From Roseivivax sp. THAF197b (GTDB lineage: Bacteria; Pseudomonadota; Alphaproteobacteria; Rhodobacterales; Rhodobacteraceae): a DNA stretch of 64,000 nucleotides. The DNA is taken from NCBI RefSeq assembly GCF_009363255.1, contig NZ_CP045318.1, positions 1,539,501 through 1,603,500 on the forward strand, read 5' to 3'. Positions 29,907 to 39,351 of this stretch are shown piece by piece. Position numbers and translations under genes: made by a program. The notes beneath the pieces were generated by a model, which searched no databases, was not told the DNA's origin, and saw nothing but the letters and a program-made list of their open reading frames with translations. The first letter of the stretch is position 1, and each line of letters starts with the position of its first letter.

Positions 29907-30722
29907 TCAGCCGTCGATCCGGGCGGCCATGATCGCAATGGCCTGCTGATAGACGGTGGCCGCGTTCCATGCCTTGATCGCGGCGAAGTTCGGCTGGCCC
30001 TGCTGATAGCCCGCCCCCGGACGCCAGCCCTTCTGCCGCAGGAAATTCGCGGTCGAGGCCAACGCATCGGTTTCATTGTAGAAATCGACCCGGCCGTCAC
30101 CATTCCCGTCCACGCCGTAGCGCAGCGCATTGCCGGGCAGGAACTGGGTGTGACCAAGCTCGCCATGCTTGGCGCCCTTCGTGGTGGGCGAGATCGAGCC
30201 GCGATCCACCAGTACCAGCGCCCCCAGCGCATGCGGTTTGAAGAAGTCCGAGCGGCGGCAATCGAAGGCCAGCGTCGTGATGGCGGAGACGACCTGCGTG
30301 TCGCCCATGAAACCGCCGAACCCGGTCTCCATCCCGTGAATGGCGATCAGCACGCCCGCGGGCACGCCATAGGCGCGTTCGAGCGAAGCGTAGAAGTTGG
30401 GATTGCGGGCCTTGCGCTGCTTGCCTTGCGAGACGATCGTGTTGGCCCCGCGCACCTGCATGAACTTGTCGAGCGAGTAGCGGAAGCTTTTCTGGTTCCG
30501 GTCGGCATTGATCGTCGATTGCGAATAGCGCGTATTGGCCAGGGCCTGCAGGCCACGTTGCCCGACACCCGCGGCCTGGACCTCACGCGCGAAATCGGCC
30601 TTCCAGGCGTCGAACCCGGCGGCTGTGTTGCTGCAAGGGGCGGCAAAGGCCGTGGAGGCGGTCAGTGCAAGCGCGCCAAGGCAGGCGGCGAGCGAAAAGG
30701 AGCGGGGCAATGTCGGCAGCAT
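29907..30722 (-). CDS. Lytic murein transglycosylase, MltB/SLT_2 family
   Basis: 271 residues with a signal peptide (residues 1-28, ending STAFA). It cleaves the glycan strand of peptidoglycan, forming 1,6-anhydro ends. AIHGMETGFGGF contains the catalytic Glu132; ELGHTQFLPGNALRYGVDGNG is the second conserved region of MltB-type enzymes. No lipobox cysteine follows the signal peptide, so it is probably soluble periplasmic and not an outer-membrane lipoprotein like E. coli MltB. Two uncharacterised anchored proteins flank it. Confidence 0.9.
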   Translation of the reverse strand: MLPTLPRSFSLAACLGALALTASTAFAAPCSNTAAGFDAWKADFAREVQAAGVGQRGLQALANTRYSQSTINADRNQKSFRYSLDKFMQVRGANTIVSQGKQRKARNPNFYASLERAYGVPAGVLIAIHGMETGFGGFMGDTQVVSAITTLAFDCRRSDFFKPHALGALVLVDRGSISPTTKGAKHGELGHTQFLPGNALRYGVDGNGDGRVDFYNETDALASTANFLRQKGWRPGAGYQQGQPNFAAIKAWNAATVYQQAIAIMAARIDG

Positions 30723-30800
30723 GAAAAACCTCTTGGACGAAATGCGTTTCGCCCAAGGTTACGCGCTCATCGTGTTTTGGCAATGCTGCTTTTTCGGGCC

Positions 30801-31604
30801 CTAGAGACCGGTCATGATCCCGGCCATCGCGCCGGAGGTGTCGAGCGCCACGAAGAGGCCTGCGAGCCCCATCGCCAGCGAGGCCACGCGCATATCCTCG
30901 CCCCGTGCCACGTTGTAGATGATGACGGGAACCGCAACGGGCAGGGACACGGTGGCCACGGCGATGGACACGGCCCAGGTGGACAGACGCGCCTCGACCG
31001 GGACGATTCCTGTCTCAAGGCGCAATTCGGCGAGTTCCTCTTCGCTGGCGTCGCGCAAGAGCGTTTCCCGCATATGTGCTTCATAGGCGAGAACGTGGGC
31101 GTCGAGCCGCGTGATGCCGGGCGCATCGCTGGCATTGGCCGGAGGCGTGCAGCGCAGAACCGCCGCGCGGCGGGCCCGGCTGGCAGTCGGACGGGCCGTG
31201 ACCCGGCGAGGTTTGACGCGGGTGGTCTCCGTTTCCGTCTCTCCAAAGGCCGACAGGAATGCGGCGCGGGGCAGCCTGATCTCATGCGAGAGCCACGTGA
31301 CGAAAGACGCATCCGTGTGGATCAGAAGCGCGTGGGTGATCCCCGCGAGGCGGCGATAGCTTTCTTCCTCCGAAGAGACGTCATGGCAGCGCAGGGTCAG
31401 ATGAAGCCGTGTCTCCTGCGCATTGACCTCCGGCTGAAGGGACAGCTCGGTATCGCCGCAAGAACAGCGCAGACCGGCGTCCGTCTCTGTCACCTCGTCA
31501 ATCGCGAAGCCTCCCTGCGCGGCAGCGACACGCGCGAGGTCGTGGAGATGCGTGCGCGACAGGGCGACGGCGCAGTCGAATACAAGCGATGCGGTCGTGA
31601 TCAT
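30801..31604 (-). CDS. Uncharacterised protein with C-terminal membrane segments
   Basis: 267 residues from the ATG at 31604. The N-terminal 130 residues are soluble with FVTWLSHEIRLPRAAF near the end; an Arg/Thr/Ala-rich linker follows (RVTARPTASRARRAA), then two hydrophobic segments near the C-terminus (STWAVSIAVATVSLPVAVPV and VASLAMGLAGLFVAL). The overall plan parallels the 280-residue protein at 28954. No family recognised. It lies 78 nt upstream of the lytic transglycosylase on the same strand, so cotranscription is likely. Confidence 0.75.
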   Translation of the reverse strand: MITTASLVFDCAVALSRTHLHDLARVAAAQGGFAIDEVTETDAGLRCSCGDTELSLQPEVNAQETRLHLTLRCHDVSSEEESYRRLAGITHALLIHTDASFVTWLSHEIRLPRAAFLSAFGETETETTRVKPRRVTARPTASRARRAAVLRCTPPANASDAPGITRLDAHVLAYEAHMRETLLRDASEEELAELRLETGIVPVEARLSTWAVSIAVATVSLPVAVPVIIYNVARGEDMRVASLAMGLAGLFVALDTSGAMAGIMTGL

Positions 31605-31931
31605 GGGCTGCTCCGGTGCGAATTGTTTTCGTCTTGCCTTTCTTGTGGCAGCGAAACCGGTCGGCTTTGCGGAACAATGGGGACTTAATCGCGGTAATGT
31701 CGCGCAGATACGGCGGGCTTGGCGGTGGATGGCCACATTCGCGCCCTTACGCGCGCGAATTGCCCCATCGCCGCCGCAATCCGGGTGTGTTTGAACGGTT
31801 TCTGCAACCTCGGTCTCGCAGAAAATGTGAGTATTTTTCGGCGCACCGGGCAGCAGTTCGGACGGAAGTCTCGCCAGCGTGAAGCGTTATGGGATGCGCC
31901 GAGACGACCATTTGCTGCGTGTCTCGGAACG
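31605..31931. other. 327-nt gap between the anchored protein and glnA
   Basis: It holds the upstream region of the minus-strand gene and an inverted repeat TTTCTGC/GCAGAAA with a 12-nt spacer (31799-31824). Open frames here have no recognisable features. I see no RNA gene. Confidence 0.55.
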
Positions 31932-31958
31932 AAAAAGGCGCCCCGGAGGGCGCCTTTT
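31932..31958 (-). terminator. Terminator of glnB-glnA
   Basis: AAAAGGCGCCC and GGGCGCCTTTT form an 11-bp stem around CGGA; on the minus strand a T run follows. Confidence 0.9.
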
Positions 31959-31985
31959 CCAAGATGTCGGTCGACAGAAGGCCGA

Positions 31986-33392
31986 TCAGCAGCCGTAGTA
32001 AAGCTGGAATTCCACCGGGTGCGGCGTGTGCTCGTAAAGCTCGAGCTCTTCCATCTTGAGGTCGATGTAGCCGTCGATCTGGTCCTTCGTGAACACGTCG
32101 CCTGCCAGCAGGAACTCGTGATCCGCCTTGAGCGCGTCCAGAGCCTCGCGGAGCGAGCCGCAGACGGTCGGGATGCCCTCGAGCTCTTCGGCCGGCAGAT
32201 CGTAGAGGTTCTTGTCCATCGCCTCGCCGGGATCGATCTTGTTCTTGATGCCGTCGAGACCGGCCATCAGGAGTGCGGCGAAGCACAGATAGGGGTTTGC
32301 CGAAGGGTCGGGGAAACGGGCCTCGACGCGCTTTGCCTTGGGGTTGTCGGTCCACGGGATCCGGACGCAGCCAGAGCGGTTGCGTGCCGAATAGGCGCGC
32401 AGAACCGGGGCTTCGAAGCCGGGGATCAGGCGCTTGTAGGAGTTGGTGGACGGGTTGGTGAAGGCGTTCAGCGTCTTGGCGTGCTTCAGGATGCCGCCGA
32501 TGTACCACAGCGCTTCCTGCGACAGGTCCGCATACTTGTCGCCCGCAAAGAGCGGCTTGCCGTCCTTCCAGATCGACATGTTGCAGTGCATGCCGGTGCC
32601 GTTGTCACCGTAGATCGGCTTCGGCATGAAGGTGGCCGACTTGCCATAGGCGTCCGCCACGTTGTGGATGACGTACTTGTACTTCTGGAGGTGGTCCGCC
32701 TGCTCGGTCAGCGAGCCGAAGATCAGGCCGAGCTCGTGCTGACAGGACGCCACTTCGTGGTGGTGCTTGTCGACCTTCATGCCCATGCGCTTCATGGTCG
32801 AGAGCATCTCGGAGCGGATGTCCTGACCGTGGTCGGTCGGGTTCACCGGGAAGTAGCCGCCCTTGACGCCGCCGCGATGGCCCATGTTGCCCATCTCGTA
32901 GTCGGTGTCGGTGTTCCAGGAGCCGTCGATTGCATCAACTTCGTAGGACACCTTGTTGATCTTGTTCGAGAACTTGACGTTGTCGAACAGGAAGAACTCG
33001 GCTTCGGGACCCCAGTAGGAGATATCACCGATGCCCGAGGACTTGAGGTAGGCCTCGGCCTTCTCGGCGGTGCCGCGCGGGTCGCGGTCATAGGCTTCGC
33101 CCGTGTCGGGCTCAACGACCGAGCAATGCAGACAGATCGTCTTTTCCGCATAGAACGGGTCGACATAGACCGAGTTGGTGTCGGGCATCAGTTTCATGTC
33201 GGAAGCTTCGATCGACTTCCAGCCGGCGATGGAGGAGCCGTCGAACATGAAGCCTTCGTCGAGGAAATCCTCGTCGACCTCATCGGCCATGACGGTCACG
33301 TGCTGCAGCTTGCCGCGCGGATCGGTGAAGCGGATGTCCACGTATTCGACATCCTCGTCCTTCATCAGTTTGAGAACTGCGTCCTTGCTCAT
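31986..33392 (-). CDS. glnA: Glutamine synthetase type I
   Basis: 468 residues, the type I-beta length. It makes glutamine from glutamate and ammonia with ATP, as a dodecamer. [31 protein letters not shown] and the [17 protein letters not shown] flap are intact, and NLYDLPAEE near residue 395 contains the tyrosine adenylylated by GlnE. It follows glnB (46-nt gap) in the usual alphaproteobacterial nitrogen operon and ends at a terminator. Confidence 0.98.
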   Translation of the reverse strand: MSKDAVLKLMKDEDVEYVDIRFTDPRGKLQHVTVMADEVDEDFLDEGFMFDGSSIAGWKSIEASDMKLMPDTNSVYVDPFYAEKTICLHCSVVEPDTGEAYDRDPRGTAEKAEAYLKSSGIGDISYWGPEAEFFLFDNVKFSNKINKVSYEVDAIDGSWNTDTDYEMGNMGHRGGVKGGYFPVNPTDHGQDIRSEMLSTMKRMGMKVDKHHHEVASCQHELGLIFGSLTEQADHLQKYKYVIHNVADAYGKSATFMPKPIYGDNGTGMHCNMSIWKDGKPLFAGDKYADLSQEALWYIGGILKHAKTLNAFTNPSTNSYKRLIPGFEAPVLRAYSARNRSGCVRIPWTDNPKAKRVEARFPDPSANPYLCFAALLMAGLDGIKNKIDPGEAMDKNLYDLPAEELEGIPTVCGSLREALDALKADHEFLLAGDVFTKDQIDGYIDLKMEELELYEHTPHPVEFQLYYGC

Positions 33393-33438
33393 TCCCTGAA
33401 GTCCCTTCTTTCTTGAGTGATTGCTGTCAGTGATCGGA

Positions 33439-33912
<474 letters not shown>

Positions 33913-33955
33913 AATATAAGCAGAAGTGAATCGTTTTGATCGTGAAGCCGTTCAG

Positions 33956-34603
33956 ATGACCGAGATGCTCACAGCGCAGGAGATGCGCCAGCTCGAAGCG
34001 GAGGCCATGGCGTCGGGCGCCGTCACCGGCCTCGAATTGATGGAGCGTGCGGGCCGGGGCGCGGCTGAGGTCATCCGCGCGCGGGCCAAGGATGCGCGCC
34101 ACGCGGTCGTGCTTTGCGGGCCCGGCAATAACGGCGGAGACGGCTTCGTCATCGCGCGGATCCTGACCGAGGCGGGATGGAATGTGCATGTCTTCTTCAT
34201 GGGTGCCGCGGAAAAGTTGCCGCCCGATGCCGCGACCAATCAAGCGCGTTGGAAAGCCATGGGCGATGTGCAGCCCTATAATGCGGAGGCTTTGGCTGCT
34301 CTGAGCCTGCCCGAGGACGCGCCGCTCGTGGTGGTCGATGCGCTCTTCGGGATCGGACAACGCGCGCCGCTTGACGAGGTGCTGGCGCCCGCCTTGCACT
34401 GGCTGGACTCGTTGCGGCAGGCGCCCTTCGTGGTCGCGGTCGATCTGCCCACTGGGTACGATGCCGATACGGGGTGGACATTGGCCGCACGGCCCATGCC
34501 CTGCGATCTGGCCATCACCTTTCACGCCCGAAAGCCCATTCACGGGATGGACGTGATGGGCGGTGCCGAGACCGCGATCGTTGATATCGGGCTCGCATCA
34601 TGA
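33956..34603 (+). CDS. nnrE: NAD(P)H-hydrate epimerase (YjeF_N)
   Basis: 215 residues from the ATG at 33956; a GTG at 33926 would add ten residues, and no start has a strong ribosome site. GPGNNGGDGFVIAR is the phosphate-binding loop of the YjeF N-terminal (NnrE) fold, and VVVDALFGIG and AVDLPTGYDADTG follow. It interconverts R- and S-NAD(P)HX so that the dehydratase can repair both. In many bacteria this domain is fused to the dehydratase; here it is a separate gene overlapping the next by four bases. Confidence 0.85.
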   Translation: MTEMLTAQEMRQLEAEAMASGAVTGLELMERAGRGAAEVIRARAKDARHAVVLCGPGNNGGDGFVIARILTEAGWNVHVFFMGAAEKLPPDAATNQARWKAMGDVQPYNAEALAALSLPEDAPLVVVDALFGIGQRAPLDEVLAPALHWLDSLRQAPFVVAVDLPTGYDADTGWTLAARPMPCDLAITFHARKPIHGMDVMGGAETAIVDIGLAS

Positions 34604-35448
34604 CCGCGCGCGCGCCGCGCCGGATCGCGGCTGGACCGGCCATGCGTGCCGCCCTGAGCAAGGACGAGGCGGCGCACAAGTTCGATCATGGGCATGCGCT
34701 GGTTCTGTCGGGCGGGTCGGGGCGCACGGGCGCGGCCCGGCTTGCCGCGCGCGGCGCGCTCCGGATCGGGGCCGGGCTTGTAACGCTGGGCGTGCCGGGA
34801 TCGGCGCAGATGGAAGTGGCCACGCAGGTGACAGCGATCATGCTGCGGCGTTGCGACGATGCGGCAGCACTGTCGGGCTTGCTGGAAGATCCGCGGCTGA
34901 ACGCGCTGTGTCTGGGGCCGGGGCTGGGGCTCGACCGGGCGCGGGACCTCGTGCCCGCGGCCCTTGCGGATCCTGCGCGGAGTGTCGTGCTGGATGCCGA
35001 TGCGCTGAGCGGCTTTGCCGACGCGCCCGAGGTTCTGTTCGATGCGCTGCATGGCAAATGCGTGCTGACACCTCATGGCGGCGAGTTTGCGCGGCTCTTC
35101 GGTGCGCCGGGTGACGATCGTCTGGCGGCGGTGCGCCGCGCCGCGGCCCGCTCCGGTGCGGTGGTCCTTTTGAAGGGGGCGGAGACGGTGATCGCCGCGC
35201 CCGACGGCACAGCGGCGATTTCGGCCGCGACCGGCGAGGCGGCGGCGCCCTGGCTTGCCACGGCCGGGGCAGGGGATGTGCTGGCCGGGATCATCACTGG
35301 GTTGCTGGCGCGCGGGATTGCGCCGCTCGAGGCTGCCGGTTATGGCGCGTGGCTCCATGCGGAGGCGGCCCGGCAAGTCGGCCCCGGCTTGATCGCGGAG
35401 GACCTGCCCGAGGTTTTGCCCCGCGTGTTGAAAAGGCTCGGCTGTTGA
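34600..35448 (+). CDS. nnrD: ADP/ATP-dependent (S)-NAD(P)H-hydrate dehydratase
   Basis: 282 residues from the ATG at 34600, which overlaps the nnrE stop (ATGA). It is the YjeF C-terminal, ribokinase-like repair enzyme: VLSGGSGRTGAARLAARGAL at the N-terminus, LTPHGGEFARLFG in the middle and AGAGDVLAGIITGLLARG with the catalytic aspartate near the end. It dehydrates S-NADHX/NADPHX using ADP or ATP. The two genes together supply what single-gene NnrDE enzymes do elsewhere. Confidence 0.92.
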   Translation: MTARAPRRIAAGPAMRAALSKDEAAHKFDHGHALVLSGGSGRTGAARLAARGALRIGAGLVTLGVPGSAQMEVATQVTAIMLRRCDDAAALSGLLEDPRLNALCLGPGLGLDRARDLVPAALADPARSVVLDADALSGFADAPEVLFDALHGKCVLTPHGGEFARLFGAPGDDRLAAVRRAAARSGAVVLLKGAETVIAAPDGTAAISAATGEAAAPWLATAGAGDVLAGIITGLLARGIAPLEAAGYGAWLHAEAARQVGPGLIAEDLPEVLPRVLKRLGC

Positions 35449-35513
35449 ACAGCCAAGCCATGACACGCGTCGCTTAGAGAAGAGGAAAAAAGCCCCAGGT
35501 CAGACCGAACCCG

Positions 35514-36014
35514 TCAGGCGGCTTCGGTGACCGGGGCGGATGCGGCGACTTCGAGCCCGTCGGCATAGATGATGTGAGGCGCGTCGAAGATCAGCGCGAC
35601 GAGCGTCATCTCCGTCGGGCCAAGGGCCCGCACGAATTCGCCGTCGACCAGCCGGGAGGCAGGCACGAGCGCCCGCGCGCGCCCGAAGATGGCCTGCGCG
35701 CGCCAGTCGCGGATCAGCACTTCCTGGCTGGCGGGCATCAGCGCGTCCTGATCGGGGCGGGTATGCCCGAAGGTGCCTGCGCGGATCGCGACCGCCTCGA
35801 CGGGGCCGCTGCGGATCACGACGTCGCGCAGGATTGCCATGCCCGCATCGCGGGTGATGATCCGGTCGCCGGGCGAAAGATATTCCGCCGGCAAGGTGCC
35901 ATCGAGGGTGAGCACGCTGGTGCCCGCCGCAAGGGCGTTCGTCATATTCTGGATGGAGTCGTGGCGCAGAGGGGCCGTGCCCCCCGATACGCGCCGGACC
36001 GTTTTCGGTTCCAT
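35514..36014 (-). CDS. Hint domain-containing protein
   Basis: 166 residues. LAAGTSVLTLDGTLPAEYLSPGDRIITRDAG is reminiscent of the Hint (hedgehog/intein) module, Hint_2 type: the block that normally starts at Cys (C-F-x-x-G-T) is here AAGTSVLTLDG, so the residue equivalent to the splicing cysteine is not obvious, and autoprocessing is doubtful. HTRPDQDALMPASQEVLIRDW continues the fold. No export domain or other module is attached; in roseobacters such stand-alone Hint proteins are usually annotated as hypothetical. It is antisense and adjacent to the tRNA-Leu and tig. Confidence 0.75.
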   Translation of the reverse strand: MEPKTVRRVSGGTAPLRHDSIQNMTNALAAGTSVLTLDGTLPAEYLSPGDRIITRDAGMAILRDVVIRSGPVEAVAIRAGTFGHTRPDQDALMPASQEVLIRDWRAQAIFGRARALVPASRLVDGEFVRALGPTEMTLVALIFDAPHIIYADGLEVAASAPVTEAA

Positions 36015-36180
36015 GGGCGCTGTCCTGTCGATGTCTGCCTCGTTTTTTCAGCACAATATGGCAAGATCACGTTAATGTCGCGCTTTTTCTGGCGCTATTT
36101 TTCCCCTCGCATCCCGCTCGGGCCTTTGCTAATGAGCGCTCGACTGGGGTCGGGCATTGCCCGGCCCCATTTGGATATTG

Positions 36181-36265
36181 GCGGGTGTGGCGAAATTGGT
36201 AGACGCACCAGATTTAGGTTCTGGCGCCGCAAGGCGTGGGGGTTCAAGTCCCTCCACCCGCACCA
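36181..36265 (+). tRNA. tRNA-Leu (anticodon UAG)
   Basis: The acceptor stem GCGGGTG pairs with CACCCGC and is followed by ACCA with the CCA encoded. The anticodon arm CCAGA-TTTAGGT-TCTGG puts TAG at the anticodon, and GGTTCAAGTCC is the T loop. A long variable arm (CGCCGCAAGGCG) fits class II tRNA-Leu. It reads CUN codons. The tig start lies 25 nt downstream with no terminator between. Confidence 0.95.
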
Positions 36266-36290
36266 GTAGGATGAGGAAAAGGACACCGAA

Positions 36291-37622
36291 ATGCAGGTCA
36301 CCGAGACCCTGAACGACGGCCTGAAGCGCGAATACGCGATCAAGGTGACGGCGGACGAGTTGAACGCGAAGGTCAATGAAAAGCTGGCCGAGGCACAGCC
36401 CGAAGTTGAGATGAAGGGCTTCCGCAAGGGCAAGGTCCCGATGGCGCTTCTCAAGAAGCAGTTCGGTCAGCGGGTGCTGGGCGAAGCCATGCAGGAAGCT
36501 GTCGACGGCGCGATGTCCAAGCATTTCGAAGAGACCGGCGACCGTCCCGCCATGCAGCCTCAGGTCAAGATGACCAACGAGGACTGGAAAGAGGGCGACG
36601 ACGTCGATGTCGAGATGTCCTATGAAAAGCTGCCCGAGATCCCCGAGGTCGACCTGTCCGACGTCAAGATCGAGAAGCTGGTCGCCAAGGCCTCCGACGA
36701 GGATGTGGACGAGGCGCTGAAGAACCTCGCCGAGACCGCGCAGGACTTCCAGGACCGCAAGAAGGGCACGAAGTCCAAGGATGGCGACCAGGTCGTGATC
36801 GACTTCGTCGGCAAGGTGGACGGTGAGGAATTCGAAGGCGGTGCGGCGGAAGACTACCCCCTGACGCTCGGCTCCAACTCCTTCATCCCGGGCTTTGAAG
36901 AGCAGCTGGTCGGCGTCAAGGAAGGCGACGAGAAGGCGGTCGAGGTCAAGTTCCCCGAGGAATACGGCGCCGAGAACCTCGCAGGCAAGGATGCGGTCTT
37001 CGACGTCACCGTGAAGGCCGTGAAGAAGCCCGTCGCGGCCGAGATCAACGACGCGCTGGCCGAGAAGTTCGGTGCCGAGGATCTCGAAGCGCTGAAGGGT
37101 CAGATCCGCGAGCGGCTCGAGGCCGAGTACCAGGGTGCCGCGCGCCAGGTGATGAAGCGCCAGGTGCTGGATGCGCTGGACGAGAAGGTGAGCTTCGACC
37201 TGCCGCCGAGCCTCGTCGAGGCCGAGGCCAAGCAGATCGCGCACCAGATCTACCACGAGGAACATCCCGAGGACACCGGTCACGACCACGGCGAGATCGA
37301 GCCCACGGACGAGCACAACAAGCTCGCAGAGCGCCGCGTGCGTCTGGGCCTGCTGCTGGCCGAGCTGGGCCAGAAGGCCAATGTCGAGGTGACCGACGCC
37401 GAGATGACCCAGGCGATCATGAACCAGGCGCGGCAGTATCCGGGCCAGGAGCGCGCCTTCTTCGACTTCGTGCGGCAGAACCAGCAGATGCAGCAGCAGA
37501 TGCGCGCGCCGATCTTCGAAGACAAGGTGATCGACACCGTCGTCGAGCAGGCCGAGATTACCGAGAAGGAGATCTCCAAGGAAGAGCTCCAGAAGGCCGT
37601 GGAGGCCCTCGACGAGGAGTGA
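36291..37622 (+). CDS. tig: Trigger factor
   Basis: 443 residues. Trigger factor is the ribosome-bound peptidyl-prolyl isomerase and folding chaperone. The N-terminal ribosome-binding signature appears as [17 protein letters not shown]. The FKBP-like PPIase domain is near residues 150-240 with [17 protein letters not shown] and [21 protein letters not shown]. The C-terminal helical arms follow. A strong terminator follows the stop. The position right behind a tRNA-Leu may mean they share a transcript. Confidence 0.97.
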   Translation: MQVTETLNDGLKREYAIKVTADELNAKVNEKLAEAQPEVEMKGFRKGKVPMALLKKQFGQRVLGEAMQEAVDGAMSKHFEETGDRPAMQPQVKMTNEDWKEGDDVDVEMSYEKLPEIPEVDLSDVKIEKLVAKASDEDVDEALKNLAETAQDFQDRKKGTKSKDGDQVVIDFVGKVDGEEFEGGAAEDYPLTLGSNSFIPGFEEQLVGVKEGDEKAVEVKFPEEYGAENLAGKDAVFDVTVKAVKKPVAAEINDALAEKFGAEDLEALKGQIRERLEAEYQGAARQVMKRQVLDALDEKVSFDLPPSLVEAEAKQIAHQIYHEEHPEDTGHDHGEIEPTDEHNKLAERRVRLGLLLAELGQKANVEVTDAEMTQAIMNQARQYPGQERAFFDFVRQNQQMQQQMRAPIFEDKVIDTVVEQAEITEKEISKEELQKAVEALDEE

Positions 37623-37643
37623 TCCCCGGCGATGCAGAATGCG

Positions 37644-37672
37644 AAAAGGCCGTCCCTCGGGGCGGCCTTTTT
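37644..37672 (+). terminator. Terminator of tig
   Basis: AAAAGGCCG-CCC and GGG-CGGCCTTTTT form a stem followed by a T run directly after tig. Confidence 0.9.
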
Positions 37673-38021
37673 GGTTTTGGCATCGTGAGGCTGGCGTCGC
37701 TGCAAACAGGAGGGGCTCGATCAGCGTTGGTCGATGCACTCAAGGCGCGGAACAAGGCTGCCTGCAGCCGCCGCGCCAAGCGCCTGCCCGCTCGGGTGGG
37801 CTGGCGCTTCGTCCAGGCTTGCGCGACGTTCCTTCTGCGCGGCGATACTGGTTACCATAAACCGCAGACGCTCGGCCGTTGCTGCGCCATCCCGCGGGCA
37901 GGCGATCCAATCGTGGCGCATCTTCATGACGTGGTTCGGACCGAATTTCAGGCGCGGACGATATCTGGGAGAGATCCGCCTCAGGTCTGGCGACGAGCGG
38001 GCTGGATCAGTCTATGTCGCT
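37673..38021. other. 349-nt gap after tig
   Basis: It contains the REP-like element with its second hairpin at 37744-37809. The rest is GC-rich with no gene features I can support. Confidence 0.6.
37744..37809. repeat. REP-like palindromic element, copy 2, with a second hairpin
   Basis: The first dyad has GGCGCGG (37744-37750) with CCGCGCC (37771-37777) and inside it GGCTGC with GCAGCC. It is nearly the same as the element at 5750-5783. A second perfect dyad follows directly: AAGCGCC-T-GCCC (37778-37789) with GGGC-T-GGCGCTT (37798-37809). Confidence 0.6.
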
Positions 38022-38972
38022 TCAGATCACCCGCACCGGATCGCCCGCAAGGTATGCACGCACATCCTCGCCCGCCTCTTCGTACATGATCTGAAAGGTC
38101 TGCAACGCGCCGTAGCCGATATGCGGGCTGAGGATCAGGCGGCCTGCCTCGATCAGCGCGCTATCGCGCAAAACGTGATCCGCGGGCAGGGGCTCGGTGT
38201 CGAACACATCGAGCGCCACGCAGCCCGGGGTTCCGGCGCGCAGGGCGGGCACGATCGCCGCCTCGTCCACGATCGGCCCGCGCGAGGTGTTCACCAGAAC
38301 CGCGTCGGGCTTCATCGCAGCCAGCTCCGCCGCCCCGATCAGGCCGCGCGTGCGTTCGGACAGAACGAGGTGGATGGAGGCCACATCGGCCTGCGACAGC
38401 AGCGCGTCCAGGCTTTCGGCGTGTCGCACGCCCACTTCCGCGCAACGCTCCGGCGTGAGGTTTTCGCTCCAGGCGATGATCTTCATGCCGAAGGGGCGCG
38501 CCATCTGGGCCATGAGCGCGCCGAGACGACCCAAACCGATCAGCCCAAGGGTCAGCCCGTCGAGGTCGCGGCCCGCATCGGCCTGCCATCCTCCGGCATT
38601 TACGGCGGCGAGATTGGGCAGGATGTTGCGCGTGGCCATCAGGATCAGCGTCATGGCGAGCTGCGTCGTGGCCGGCGTCCGGCTGGCTGTGCCGCAGAGG
38701 GTAATGCCGCGCGCCTTCGCCGCCGCGCTGTCGATGGAGAGGTTGCGCATGCCGGTCGTCACGATCAGCCGCAGATTGGGCAGGGCCTCGATCAGGGAGG
38801 CGGGCAGGGGCGTGCGTTCGCGCATCACGCAGAGCGCGTCGAAGGGGGCGAGCGTTTCGGCCAGCGCCTCGGGCGCGATGGGGTCGCGGAACACGGTCAC
38901 GTCGCAGTCCGGGCCGAAATCGGCAAAGCGCCGGGCATAATCGTGGTAATCGTCAAGCACGGCGAGTTTCAT
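38022..38972 (-). CDS. D-isomer specific 2-hydroxyacid dehydrogenase
   Basis: 316 residues from the ATG at 38972. The NAD-binding domain has GLIGLGRLGALMAQMARPFGMKIIAW, and the catalytic Arg is in NTSRGPIVDE. The catalytic His is in LSPHIGYG, and the acidic partner is likely the Glu in FDTEPLP. It may reduce or oxidise a 2-hydroxy acid (glyoxylate, hydroxypyruvate or phosphoglycerate type) using NAD(P); the substrate is not decidable. The longer frame upstream to 39167 has no match. Next upstream lies the ABM monooxygenase gene on the same strand. Confidence 0.88.
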   Translation of the reverse strand: MKLAVLDDYHDYARRFADFGPDCDVTVFRDPIAPEALAETLAPFDALCVMRERTPLPASLIEALPNLRLIVTTGMRNLSIDSAAAKARGITLCGTASRTPATTQLAMTLILMATRNILPNLAAVNAGGWQADAGRDLDGLTLGLIGLGRLGALMAQMARPFGMKIIAWSENLTPERCAEVGVRHAESLDALLSQADVASIHLVLSERTRGLIGAAELAAMKPDAVLVNTSRGPIVDEAAIVPALRAGTPGCVALDVFDTEPLPADHVLRDSALIEAGRLILSPHIGYGALQTFQIMYEEAGEDVRAYLAGDPVRVI

Positions 38973-39060
38973 GAACGCTCTCCCTCTGGGTTCGCGACAA
39001 GCTGCCGGGATCGACCGGGAATTCAAGCGCAAATCTCCCGGGGCGGTCTTTCGCGGCGGC

Positions 39061-39351
39061 TCAGATATGACGGAAATGGTGCAGCCAGCATTCCGCGACG
39101 AAGGTCTCCATCCCGTCCGGAACGTGGGGGATGGTCCAATCGGTCCCGGCGAATTTCCGCAAGGCATCGTCGCTCTCCCAGACCGAGATCATGCCATATT
39201 CATCCGGCGCCGCCGCGGTCGGGCCACCCACAATGACCTGCGTGCAGCCTGCGCATTCGGCGACCGATGCGCGGGCGACGGTCCGGAACAGTGGCTCGAA
39301 CTCCGCGCGTAGCTCGGGCTTGATGCGCACGCGGTAGATGCGGGTGATCAT
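39061..39351 (-). CDS. Antibiotic biosynthesis monooxygenase (ABM) family protein
   Basis: 96 residues from the ATG at 39351. It has the ferredoxin-like beta-alpha-beta pattern of small ABM dimers: ITRIYRVRIKPELRAEFEPLF at the start and YGMISVWESDDALRKF in the middle. Family members are heme degraders, quinol monooxygenases or proteins of unknown use; nothing here picks one. It is 88 nt upstream of the hydroxyacid dehydrogenase on the same strand, so it may share its promoter. Confidence 0.75.
   Translation of the reverse strand: MITRIYRVRIKPELRAEFEPLFRTVARASVAECAGCTQVIVGGPTAAAPDEYGMISVWESDDALRKFAGTDWTIPHVPDGMETFVAECWLHHFRHI

Noticed and set aside
31616..31882. Plus-strand frame of 88 codons upstream of glnA
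   Set aside because: No ribosome site, no family match and a composition rich in Arg; it lies in the upstream region of a minus-strand gene.
31719..33416. Plus-strand frame of 565 codons across glnA
   Set aside because: Shadow of glutamine synthetase, whose real frame on the minus strand is complete with a start, stop and terminator.
37721..37927. Minus-strand frame of 68 codons over the second REP-like element
   Set aside because: Its coding would pass through both hairpins, and the only similarity with the frame near 5750 comes from the repeat itself.
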